From Ischnura elegans (lineage: Eukaryota; Arthropoda; Insecta; Odonata; Coenagrionidae), in the NCBI RefSeq assembly GCF_921293095.1, contig NC_060258.1:9872607-9936606 (forward strand): a stretch of 64,000 nt of DNA, in the 5' to 3' direction. Shown here piece after piece: positions 32,463 to 42,990 of this stretch. The notes below the pieces were generated by a model. That model had not been told where the DNA came from. It saw only the letters and a program-made list of their open reading frames with translations, and ran no database searches. Made by a program: the position numbers and the translations under genes. Within the stretch, counting starts at the first letter, position 1, and the number at the start of each line of letters is the position of its first letter.

Positions 32463-33331
32463 GGTAAGTGTTTCATTACTTCTATTCTTTGTTGTCACAT
32501 AAAAACATTCAGACAGTTCTGTATCACTCCACTCGTTTCTTTAATGTATTCATTAATTCCGCGATCCCTGCCTAGATCTCAACAGTGGGATAATAAGTCC
32601 TGTTAAATACATATTGTTTAAAAGTTGGTGCTATAACAATGCATATTAAGGATGCAATGTTAGATTGCATGTTATGTAGGGTCGCATACCGGGTTATCCA
32701 ACCTTCAGTGATGCGTAACATGGCGGATGCGACTCATAGACGACACTGAAATTGCTCACTTTACAAAGTCTCTCTTTACGGTCAAGTGAGACTTAGCTAA
32801 AGTTCGTTTAATAGTCATTGCAAAGATCTCACTTTTTAATGTGGCTCTTAAGCTGCCAAAATCTCGATCAGGCCTTGAAAATTTGATTGTTGGCGATGAA
32901 CGCTGCGAAAAAAGTGAAAAAGAAGTTGACACACGATATTATATGCGTTCTTGTTTACATGGTTCTGGCGACTGGGTATTCCGTGTTGTATTTTGTTAAG
33001 CTTTTATTAAGCTGCATTTTTTCTTTCTCTCTTACTGTGTACAAATGTAGAGGAATACTGCGTTAGTGGAAGCTTTTCCCCAATAGCTTTTTTGCACGTA
33101 AATGAACTGAGTTGTCTGAATAAAAGCTCACTTATAATTATCTTGATCGTGTATTGGTAATGCCCTTCGATGTTTCCAGGGAAGTAAAAGTTTAAATGCT
33201 GATATTTTCACGTTATTTTATGATCATCTTCTATGATTAACGGCACACGGTTGTTTGGACTACATGTTAGGCGAAGTTTGATGGTATACGTTCAGTAATG
33301 GTGAATGAAGTTCTCTCGCGTTAACTTGAAA
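32463..33331. other. Unassigned sequence
   Basis: No supported gene. If the donor at 32463 is used, this is intron. Confidence 0.35.
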
Positions 33332-33336
33332 CCCAC

Positions 33337-34413
33337 ACAGCACACTCAAAATTTATACCGTATAAAAGTTGCATAAATGGATAGGTATAATATGCAAATA
33401 ATATTCCGTCGATTATGCACATATTATGCGAATAATATGCACATTATATTTAAATATTATGCCGCCGTAAACTATTACTATAATATTGACATAATATGTA
33501 TATTATTACATTGTTAGTAACAACCCATCGTTAATTATGATTCATATAAGAATCATAAATCAACAGCCACCCAGCAAACTCAAAAATCCTATTCAGTATA
33601 AAAGTTGCATAAATGGATAGGCATAATATGCAAATAATATTCCGTCGATTATGCACATAATATGCGAATAATATGCACATTATATTTAAATATTATGCCG
33701 CCGTAAACTATTAATAATATTGACATTGTATGTATATTATTTCGTTGTTAGTAACATTTTATCATTAATTATGATTCTTATAAGAATCATTAATTAACGG
33801 CCACCCAGCAAACTCAAAAATCCTATTCAGTATAAAAGTTGCATAAATGGATAGGCATAATATGCAAATAATATTCCGTCGATTATGCACATAATATGCG
33901 AATAATATGCACATTATATTTAAATATTATGCCGCCGTAAACTATTACTATAATATTGACATAATATGTATATTATTTCGTTGTTAGTAACATTTTATCA
34001 TTAATTATGATTCTTATAAGAATCATTAATTAACGGCCACCCAGCAAACTCAAAAATCCTATTCAGTATAAAAGTTGCATAAATGGATAGGCATAATATG
34101 CAAATAATATTCCGTCGATTATGCACATAATATGCGAATAATATGCACATTATATTTAAATATTATGCCGCCGTAAACTATTAATAATATTGACATTGTA
34201 TGTATATTATTTCGTTGTTAGTAACATTTTATCATTAATTATGATTCTTATAAGAATCATTAATTAACGGCCACCCAGCAAACTCAAAAATCCTATTCAG
34301 TATAAAAGTTGCATAAATGGATAGGCATAATATGCAAATAATATTCCGTCGATTATGCACATAATATGCGAATAATATGCACATTATATTTAAATATTAT
34401 GCCGCCGTAAACT
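33337..34413 (+). repeat. 234-236-bp tandem repeat, four and a half copies, each starting with an element end
   Basis: Unit starts at 33337, 33571, 33805, 34041 and 34275; the last is cut after GCCGCCGTAAACT. Units 2-5 open with CCCAGCAAACTCAAAAATCC, and unit 1 opens with the element terminus CCCACACAGCACACTC. The end motif is therefore part of the repeating unit. Internal copies are more alike than unit 1 is to any of them. Two alternating unit types (ATTACTATAAT and ATTAATAAT variants) are visible. Confidence 0.9.
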
Positions 34414-35649
34414 GTGATTGTATCCGTAAAAATCGATGATCATACATCCTCTGTATCAAAAAATGTGAAAACTTATGTTTTAATATATCACTAACAATTT
34501 CGTATCGTTCGCAGAATACTCCACAATTATTATTATTTTTTTATTTTACACACCGGCATATTCCGGTCTGGCGAGGTACGCAGCTTGGTAGCCATATTGC
34601 CGTTGTCCATGGCCGTTGTGTTGTTGTTCATTGTTGTTAGTGGTTGCCGTAGCCATATTGCCGTAGTTGGGAAAATTGAACGTCTATTGAAAAATCTAAT
34701 ATTAAAGAGGAAAAGATGGGTTTACGGAACTATTTTATGTCACAGTACTATTCTGGTAACGCATATACGATAAGGAATAATAAGCTTCATGGTATGAAGA
34801 ACAGGACTTTATTTAAAATCAAAGTAAGTACACGTACGTGAGTCGTTGTCGTTTGTCATAGGGTAGAAAGCAAATCTGAAATTATCAGCTCCTAATTTTG
34901 AGTGTTATTCCCAGTACTTTAATTAATTTTTTTAATTACCTAAATGTATATCTTATGACGGTACTTTTTCAGTCAAGAGTCCCAGCTTGAAAAGTGAAGG
35001 GAGGCTATTCCAAGGAAAGACGAAGTTTTGGCACTTAAGTACTGAACCAGGTTGTGAGCTGCACTTTCGCCCTGAAGATATCACGTACTTGATCATATAT
35101 GCATATAATTATTTTAGTTTGTGATTATTAATGACAATATTATCTTTATTGTTTCGGAGTGCATTTTCATGAACGGCTTGCTTACATCGTTTGCGTGATT
35201 GCTCGCCACAACTCTATGACTAACACAGAGATAATTATGCGATTAGAAGACCTCTTTGTGGCTTGGAATCACATTTTGGACCATTTTTAATACATTCGCT
35301 AAGAAAAGACCGTAGATGTTCAACCATGCGGATGTCATGGAAGGAATCATCGCGAGTGTTGTGATTGTGAATTCGTGTGACATACTTTGTACTTTCTAAT
35401 CGCAATTTCATGAGTAACGATTATGGAAGGGCGAATGTTTGTCTTTAGATGTCATTCACATGATATTTAAACCAAATTTGCGATGATATAGGACTCCTAA
35501 CTGAATATTTGTATATTTGTGATACAACGATGAAGGATTGTGCCTTGTTTTAGTGCAATGTACCTATGCTGTGTCTACATGAATGATTCATTAAATTTCT
35601 CCTCGTTTCCAGAAATCAATTTTTATTCATGTAATTTTCGAATATTATG

Positions 35650-36668
35650 CAACTGCATGTTATCACGCATCAACGGTATAAAATATGCATAAAAGGTTCG
35701 TAGATATGGTATAAAATGTGCATAACATGTACCTAAAGGTGCATACTAATGGTATATATGGGTATAATATGTGCGTATATTTAGCCACATCAATGGTATA
35801 AATCGTGCCTAAAAGGAGCATATAAATGGTATAATATGCGCATATATTTTTTAGGCCACATCCATGGTATAAATTGTGCATAATATGTACATAAAAGGTG
35901 CATATATATATGGGTATAATATGTGCATATATATAGCCACATCAATGGTATAAATCGTGCATAATATGTACATAAAAGGAGCATATAAATGGTATATATG
36001 GGCATAATATGCGCATATATTTTAGGCCACATCCATGGTATAAATTGTGCATAATATGTACATAAAAGGTGCATATAAATGGCATATATGGGTATAATAT
36101 GTGCATATATATAGCCACATCAATGGTATAACTTGTGCATATTATGTACATAATATGTGCATATAAATGGCATAATGTCCTCATAAATTGCGATATTATG
36201 CGCATAATATGCGGAATATATGCACTGATGGAATGGCATAATGTTTGCATATATACGGAATATATGAGGACATTATACCATTTATATGCACCTTTTATGT
36301 ACATAAAAGGTGCATATATTCCGTATATATGCAAATATTATGCCATTCCATCACTGCATATATTCCGCATATTATGCGCATAATACCGCAATTTATGAGG
36401 ACATTATACCATTTATATGCACATATTATGTACATAATATGCGCGTTTTATACCATTGTGGTGGCATAATATTCGCATAATATTTGAATATTATGTGCAT
36501 ATTATGCCATTCCATCACTGCATATATTCCGCATATTATGCGCATAATACCGCAATTTATGAGGACATTATACCATTTATATGCACATATTATGTACATA
36601 ATATGCGCGTTTTATACCATTGTGGTGGCATAATATTCGCATAATATTTGAATATTATGTGCATATTA
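35650..36668. repeat. Inverted and direct repeats of ATATGC/TGGTATAA words
   Basis: Cycles of about 60-170 bases alternate TGGTATAAA, GTGCATAATATGTACATAA and CATATATAG. A 164-base unit starting TGCCATTCCATCACTGCATA is repeated directly at 36341 and 36505. A large hairpin is centred near 36300 (TTTTATGTACATAAAA), with arms that extend through GGAATATATG-like sequence. Confidence 0.85.
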
Positions 36669-36688
36669 TTCACTTTGTGCTGTGTGGG

Positions 36689-37780
36689 AACTGTACCAAT
36701 TAATTAGAATATTTACCAATCAGTGGTTGTCTCTGGTGGATGCATATTTCGAAGGAGTTATGGGTTATGGGATAATTCCTTTATGCTTACCTATATTTTA
36801 ATTCTTGGAATGTTGACTTAAGGGGTTATCTATACTAGAGAAATGGACACTCAAGTATACCTACCTATGTCATCAAAACCAATGAATATATGATGAAACA
36901 TGTTGAATGTGAGAATAGATTTATATCAATATAAACATCTCCATGTCTGCTTCAAATGATGCCTCGACATATGTGAATACATAACCCGAGTATCCATTCA
37001 CGAATTTTGTAGTGAAAAATGTCAATGAAGTCTGTGATCCTTTGTAAATAAAATTTCATAACAATCCTACGTCCTCGAGAAAATATTGTTTTTCTGCAAA
37101 TAATGTTATTATGAAGGAAAGTATGTTTTACTTTTTATCTCTGCCTTTCATAAGGAAATCATCATTGTAAACATTCAAATGCAGAGTCGAAAAAACGAAA
37201 CAGAAACCGTCTAAGTTTCAAAATGACAGAAACATGTTAAACGTGATATGGAGTCATACGGAAAGAGTACATTATGCAATTATGGAATGAAAACGCTTAA
37301 AATGCAATACAACGTATAGAAACTAGTATTTGGTTAGCCAAGCGACATGAAAATCAAGTATTTCCTTACGAAGACCATTTATACGCCACTTTTGCTATCA
37401 TATTCAAGTATCTTTGAGGGAAATTATAGAATATAAACTCATAAGTAACCGAAGAACTTAACAATTACTAGCTTGTATTCAAAATCAACATAAATTATGC
37501 CAACCTGTTCAACCACTTACTCTGTTGTAATTATCACGTAATCATAAAATTTTCCTTGGTGGTATAATGTTCGATAGAGTTCAACTTCAAAATTTAAGTA
37601 ATGGGTCATCTCCATCAATACCGACTCGATGTATTTTCACGGAAAAGACGTATATTAAGTGTCTGGCTATTTCATGAAGCGCGCCAATCTGCTGCTGTGT
37701 CCTCCCCAAAAAATTAATTCCTATTAATTTCCGTAACCCAAATATCTTCTTATTTTAACTTATAATACAGCCGGTGTAGT
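36689..37780. other. Unassigned AT-rich DNA
   Basis: No supported gene or repeat. Confidence 0.4.
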
Positions 37781-39034
37781 CATATTTATTCATCCGTGAA
37801 GGACACTTTCGCCCATAAGTCAACTCAGGTTGGGCACTTTAGATTAAAGTGACAATTCGGCCATTTTCTTCTAAAGTGGCGTTTATGAAACGGAAAAAGC
37901 AGACTTTAGCTGAGCAAAAGTATACTTTAGCTTAAAATGCCGTCTATCAAACGCCTCCTTACATTAGTAAAAATTGTTTAGTGAGTTAAAATGTGTGTTC
38001 TTAGGGGTACCCAGCGAGGGTTGGGGAAGGGGGGCAGCCGTAGAAGCTAAAATGCAGAAGAGTTAGAGCAAAATCAATACGGAATTGAAAGGAAAGTATT
38101 CAACAAATTTTCTTTAAGCCCACGAAAAATCATATATATTTGTAAGATATGTAACAAAGTGAAACTATTTTTTCAAGGAAATAATCTCACAAATCACATG
38201 GCTTGTCCCCCCCTAGTTATCATCCTGGATACGCCCTTGCCTGATTACATGATACATTAAAACACGTACGGGTTAATGTCAAAATGAATGAACGTGAGCA
38301 TGATCGCCAAAATGCACCATGTAACCGCCCAACTTGTGCGAATGCATGCACAGGAAATAGAACCTGTTCTAATTTGGTTCATCCATTCGTATATGTTCCG
38401 TTCCGGTCATATTTATTCATCCGTGAAGGACACTTTAGCCCATAAGTCAACTCCAGTTGGGCGCTTTAGGTTAAAGTGACAATTCGGCCATTTTCTTCTA
38501 AAGTGGCGTTTATGAAACGGAAAAAGCAGACTTTAGCTCAGCAAAAGTATACTTAAGCTTAAAATGCCGTCTATCAAACGTTAGTAAAAATTGTTTGGTG
38601 AGTTAAAATGTGCGTTCTTCATCATATTCATAGGGGTACCCAGTGAGGGTTGGGGGGGGGGGGCAAGCTCCCCCCTTAGAAGCTAAAATTGCAGAAGTGT
38701 TTGAGCAAATTCAGTACTGAATTGAAACGATAGTATTCAACAAATTTTCTTTAAGCCCACGAAAAATGATATATATTTGATATATATATATATATATATG
38801 AATCACATGGCTTGCCCAACACCTCCCTAGTTATGATCCAGGGTACACCCTTGCCTGATTACATGATACATTAAAACACGAACGGGTTAATGTCAAAATG
38901 AATGAACGTGAGCATGATCGCCAAAATGCACCATGTAACCACCCAATTTGTGAGAATGCATGCACAGGAAATATTTCCTGTTCTAATTTGGTTCATCCAT
39001 TCGTACATGTTCCGTTCCGGTCCACAAAAACCAT
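37781..39034 (+). repeat. Tandem duplication, about 620-bp period
   Basis: CATATTTATTCATCCGTGAA with its following 200 bases occurs at 37781 and 38408. The TTGCCTGATTACATGATACA segment occurs at 38238 and 38851. The period is 627 at the left and 613 at the right. The second unit differs by a longer G run (about 38653) and a TATATATA run (about 38780). Frames at 38288-38479 and 38902-39090 are equivalent positions of the two units and read the same nonsense peptide. Confidence 0.85.
38776..38800. repeat. TA microsatellite
   Basis: A run of about ten TA units, present only in the second copy of the tandem duplication. Confidence 0.8.
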
Positions 39035-39085
39035 TCACGCAAACGTATGTTAACTTGTACATGTTAATGTACCATGTAACAAGGC
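38851..39085. mobile_element. 235-bp MITE with about 25-bp inverted ends
   Basis: The left end TTGCCTGATTACATGATACA, followed by TTAAAACAC, pairs with the right end, whose reverse complement starts GCCTTGTTACATGGTACATT and continues AACATG. A partial copy lacking the right end starts at 38238 inside the first tandem unit. The tandem duplication junction therefore falls within this MITE's sequence. Confidence 0.6.
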
Positions 39086-39093
39086 CTTAATAT

Positions 39094-39260
39094 CCCAGAC
39101 AGCACAAAATATCTGGAATGTCTTTAGCTAATATCTGTTAAATATCACGTAATAACCTTTGTTGAAATTTTTTAAATATCTGAATGTCTGCTTTTCTGGT
39201 ATCTACATGATATCTTGAGAATATATTTTCTAGACATTCATATTAAAATTTGACCCGCTT
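39094..39260 (+). mobile_element. CCCAGACAGCACA end with ATATCTG words
   Basis: CCCAGACAGCACAAAATATC at 39094 matches the end type of 33332-36688. The next 150 bases repeat the word (A)ATATCT(G) and its complement about eight times. No matching opposite end was found, so this is a solo or truncated end. Confidence 0.5.
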
Positions 39261-39574
39261 GGCAATTGCAGGATAAGTGACTTGAATATAATATGTTCCG
39301 GTATAGCTAGAGTTTAGTATTCAACTGAATTGTTCTCAAGTATTGGCTCTGCTTCTTTGGTATCACTGACATGGCAATGACAACATCACCTCGCTGCAAC
39401 ATGTCGGGTGTGACAGCCGTGAATGGTCTCCCTGACTACTTGAAGCACCAACAAACTGCCTTCTGACGCTCTCCTCCTCTGAACCCAGGGAATAACTGCA
39501 ATCTTGTTGGCCATAGATGCTCCATAACCTTTGCACAAACGTCACCGAATAGTCTACACAATTTCTTTCCCAGC
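39261..39574. other. Unassigned sequence before the segmental duplicate
   Basis: The overlapping minus frames 39363-39599 and 39436-39645 have no recognisable product. Nothing else is supported. Confidence 0.35.
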
Positions 39575-39823
39575 GTTGAGAAATACAGTGAAGGCACACT
39601 GCTTGTAATGTATCTCCCTGACTGATGCCATATTGAAATGGTCATACAGCTTAGCTATCAGTGGGAAAAACTAGAAATTTTGCGTGCAGATCCATGGAAC
39701 TTCAGCTAACGCATAGGTATCTAACGTTTCACAACAATACCGTTGCTGTCGGATGAGAAAACAATAATGGTGCATTACTTCATGGGCAACCCTCATACTC
39801 AATGCATTTCTTTTTATTTCTAG

Positions 39824-40897
39824 GTGTAGTTGAAATGGAAGGTGTTGGTGACACAGTGGAAAAACTTCCTGTTGAAGAGGCTGCAGCACTAGATGGGTTG
39901 GCCATGCCAGAGGAAGGGATCAGAGACATAATTACTGAAATACGCCACCAGCAGTCCAGCGGTTTCGCTTCTTTGCGAGATGAGATCACTTCAAGGGATA
40001 TTCTGCTCCGAAAACTGGAGGAGAGCGCCACTAGATTATCTGAGGATATCGCTCCTGTGAAGGATTATGTGACGGCAAAGATACAAGAAGAGGCGCACAG
40101 TGCAATGTCTCAATCTTCAGACTCGCCTGAAGGAGGCGCTACTCAGGACGGAGACCAGGAAACTGAAGAAGAGAAAAATAATAGAGCCCAAAATAGATGT
40201 GTAGACGTGATGATGAGTCTCACAGAAATACGTGAGAATAACGAGGAGAAAACACAGAAAGTCAGAGGTTTTTACGAGAGAATATACAAAGCATCCCCCT
40301 TCACCTCTCTTATGCTGAAGTTTCTGGAGAGAAATCGTGGATTGAAAGTACTAATCGATTGTGATTCCTCCAATATCTCTAACTTAGTGGGACGATTGGT
40401 TAACCTGGATGGTGTAAAACAGGATGGAAGGTTTTTGAATGTGTTTGTTGACTTTTTTCAATGCAAGGTTTACTTGGGAAAAGTTGCTGGGGAAGTTACA
40501 GTATATGAAGGTTACAAAATTTTTATCAAAAGTTTTGGCTCTGAAGTTCCCCTGGCTCGGAGCTTGGCACAGATGGTGATGTACTTGATCTTCAAAAACC
40601 GAGGGTGTCCTTACGAGTGTGATGATGAAATGCATGAGAAACTGTACGAGAAAATCGTGCAGGAAGCATTACAGAAGAAGAATACCACAGGAGTGTGCAT
40701 GGACGACTTGATAAAAAATGCCTTAAGTATGCAATCACCTTTATCTAGAGAAGTATCATTGATTTCGGTCGTCCCGGCAATGCTCGTCAAGTACAGTTCG
40801 CAGGGAGGAATGTCGCAACTGCAGGAGCAGATGCCTTTTCTCACGTTCTTCTTCATGCAACATGTGATTCCGAAAATGAAGAGCATAGTCAATTAAG
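39824..40897 (+). other. Coding exon of paralogue 2 with splice boundaries
   Basis: The acceptor context (TTCTTTTTATTTCTAG) and donor (GTAAGTGACTCA at 40898) are the same as in paralogue 1. The donor starts one base after the stop codon. Conservation of both sites in two diverged copies supports their use. Confidence 0.7.
39835..40896 (+). CDS. Paralogue 2 of the unrecognised 354-aa family (353 aa)
   Basis: The start ATG at 39835 lies 11 bases after the acceptor AG at 39822-39823, the same arrangement as paralogue 1. The N-terminal coiled-coil region, acidic linker and C-terminal domain align throughout. A four-codon deletion removes HKEV after RDEI. From about residue 200 to 250 the two proteins are very different, while both sides are highly similar. 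The stop (TAA, 40894-40896) is displaced by a one-base insertion relative to paralogue 1, which adds three residues. The helix proposed as the old HExxH site reads PLARSLAQMVMYLIFKN, with R, S and Q at the catalytic positions. The intact frame despite nucleotide divergence implies that selection has kept it coding. Function unknown. Confidence 0.8.
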   Translation: MEGVGDTVEKLPVEEAAALDGLAMPEEGIRDIITEIRHQQSSGFASLRDEITSRDILLRKLEESATRLSEDIAPVKDYVTAKIQEEAHSAMSQSSDSPEGGATQDGDQETEEEKNNRAQNRCVDVMMSLTEIRENNEEKTQKVRGFYERIYKASPFTSLMLKFLERNRGLKVLIDCDSSNISNLVGRLVNLDGVKQDGRFLNVFVDFFQCKVYLGKVAGEVTVYEGYKIFIKSFGSEVPLARSLAQMVMYLIFKNRGCPYECDDEMHEKLYEKIVQEALQKKNTTGVCMDDLIKNALSMQSPLSREVSLISVVPAMLVKYSSQGGMSQLQEQMPFLTFFFMQHVIPKMKSIVN

Positions 40898-41197
40898 GTA
40901 AGTGACTCACTTGGTAAAAATTTTATCAGAATACAGAAATATTCATGAAAAATACACTTAACAGATATAGTAATTGAGGTTAACTATCCATGGATCCCAC
41001 AAAACTATAAAACTAATTTCCATCCAATTAAATAATAATTAATAATAACAAAACACATTTTATTTTTCTGTATCTAATTCCTTGAAATGAGAACAAAATA
41101 TTTTCTATGCTAAAAAATAGTTTATGTAGATAGTCTAAAGTTTTTAGTCACGAAATGATAACATTTATTGTACATTCCACTAGTTAATTTATAATAA

Positions 41198-41230
41198 CCA
41201 CGTGTTTCGATGCTTGGCATCATCATCAGG
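41198..41230 (-). ncRNA. Hammerhead-ribozyme-like motif
   Basis: On the minus strand CTGATGA is followed by a small stem-loop (GATGC, loop CAA, GCATC), then GAAA and CACGTGG. CTGANGA..stem II..GAAA is the hammerhead core. Such motifs are known from Penelope-like retroelements in arthropods. The first base pair of stem II is a mismatch, and I did not find an unambiguous stem I/III and cleavage site, so activity is doubtful. Confidence 0.35.
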
Positions 41231-41424
41231 TGAAATATGAATAACAAGTGAGTTGCGCCAAAGAAGCAATGCTGCTTTCTATCAGTTGTTGAGAGGAGTG
41301 TGGGGAGCAGGTGAAAGGGGGTGGTTGGGGTGAAAGTAGGTGATCAGAGTAAGAAAGGTTAAATTGCTGAAATGGTATATATTGATGTATTAATGTCAAT
41401 TCATCTTGGTGAATTCTATTCTGT

Positions 41425-41625
41425 AAGTTATCCTTTCTCTAATACTCTATGTTCTTAATATATTTTGCATTCTTAGGTTAGGTTTTCATGTTTACATAAA
41501 GGTAAGGTATGCCTGAAAGTTGTCTTTTCTCCAATAACCAAAGTTCTTAATATATTTTGCATTCCAAGGATAGATTTTCATGTTTACATTACAGACTAAA
41601 GTGTGCCTGAGGGTTATCCCATTTC
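41425..41625 (+). repeat. 92-bp tandem repeat, about two copies
   Basis: GTTCTTAATATATTTTGCAT recurs at 41451 and 41543, followed each time by a TTTTCATGTTTACAT stretch and a GTATGCCTGA or GTGTGCCTGA stretch. It is found only in the intron of paralogue 2. Confidence 0.75.
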
Positions 41626-42705
41626 TACCGTGGTATTTAGTATCCCCTCCTGTGGCACTAATTCATGGGACCCAATTGTAAATTAATATTCAAAAGAGGA
41701 TACTGCGACTTTTAGGTAAAATGCCTGCTATACTCCCCATGGTGCCATCTATTTTGGAAATTTAATATTTTGCTTCTTGTTTTTGTGTATTTGTACTCTG
41801 CAATAGTTTTTGCAAATAAGAATGTATCTAAGCATACAACCAAAGATAATTATCATTGTTATTATACCAGGAGTGCTACAAGCCACCAACAAACATTTAT
41901 TAGAAGTAAAAACTCGAGTTATTCCCCTTGGCAAATGGGCAAATATTGTTATGTAATGATCTTCCATTGTATGTTAAGAGAGTGAAGACTATTTCCCTCT
42001 TCAATTGCATGATTTGTGAGTTTTTTTTAATCAATCATTTTATTCTGTGCACAAATTTCTTAATGTGTGACATTTTTTCCTTTCTTTATTTTTAATGTTT
42101 GTATAACTCACTCATACCTTACGAATGCAAAATTACCGGACGAATTAAAGCAAATTACCTGACGAATGAAAATATTAATTTAATGATAATTTTCATAACG
42201 TTAATGGTCTTAGAGACTTAGGAAAAAATCAAATTTAAAAATATCTCATTGTATTGGAGAAAAACATAAGTAATCGTTGCATAAAAACACACATAATATA
42301 TATACATTCCTAAAATTTACTCTTCACAATATTCCGAAGTGCCATAAAAGTCGTTCTTAAGAAGGAGAGACGTAACTAATGTTTTGAATTTTGGTAATTC
42401 ATGGTTCATTCAAGTTTAGGAGGGAGCTTTGTTGCAGCGGTTGGGGGGTGTTTTGGGGGATAAAAAAAACCACAAAACTGACTGAATTTTAGCCGACTGA
42501 ATACAATAATTTAAAGTATTCTCGCTAGATAAATGGAGTGAGTTTCCTAATCACCCAGTTGCCACTCTAAATATTATTGTTGTTATTAAGGACTGACGTC
42601 ACAATCTGTTCATTAAACCTGGGGATAAAATCAGTCACTTCTTCTCTTCCCTCCCCCCCTCCATTTTCGCACTCATAAACCTCAAGTCAACCCTGAATGT
42701 TGCTA

Positions 42706-42893
42706 GGGATGCCAACTTCCAAAAAAATATTCGGGGGGCCCAAACCGGGTATCCTGCCGCGGAAATTTTTTTAAGTAGTGATTTTTAAGTTTTTTAAGCA
42801 TTTTAAAAGAGTCATATGAACAACATTAGAGCCACGATAACTTATAATCTCGATTTCTGGACTCTCCGCGGAAAATCGACAAGCCCGACACAT
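42706..42893 (+). mobile_element. Truncated GGTGCCGAC-ended MITE
   Basis: This is the orthologous-by-duplication copy of 6708-6949. It runs from GGGATGCCAACTTCC to CCCGACACATTTTTTT, after which the right third, including GGAGTCGGCACC, is deleted along with about 300 bases of flanking DNA. Confidence 0.65.
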
Positions 42894-42990
42894 TTTTTTC
42901 CTTATTAATAATAATCATTGCATAATATTTTGTTAATTAATGAAATTCAAACAATTTGGTTACATCTGTTTTGTTTCCTTGCTCCAACAG

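Larger units (their letters stand above)
33332..36688. mobile_element. 3.36-kb CCCACACAGCACA-ended element with ATAATATGC words
   Basis: The left end CCCACACAGCACA (33332) and right end (reverse complement of TGTGCTGTGTGGG, finishing 36688) are identical over 13 bases. Both subterminal regions are composed of repeats of words such as GCATAATATGC, ATTATGC and TGGTATAA. The left side is a 234-bp tandem array and the right side is a mixture of inverted and direct repeats. The centre (about 34414-35640) is ordinary sequence with no transposase-like frame. Many overlapping frames in 35663-36644 are artefacts of the words. No target-site duplication was established. The superfamily is unknown to me. 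Confidence 0.7.
40898..42990 (+). other. Intron of paralogue 2 (3' UTR intron)
   Basis: This 2.1-kb interval lies between the donor and the acceptor (TTGTTTCCTTGCTCCAACAG). It contains the 92-bp repeat, the hammerhead-like motif and a truncated GGTGCCGAC MITE. No coding frame is supported. Confidence 0.55.

Noticed and set aside
35663-36644. Many overlapping open frames on both strands (MHIYGIY, YHLYAPF-type peptides)
   Set aside because: They are translations of ATATGC/TGGTATAA word repeats and are open on both strands because of composition.
33332-36688. piggyBac assignment because of CCC ends
   Set aside because: No TTAA directly flanks either end, and the terminal sequence and word arrays are not piggyBac-like.
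39363-39645. Two overlapping minus frames before paralogue 2
   Set aside because: Different frames, no recognisable domain, and partly within the duplicated non-coding leader.
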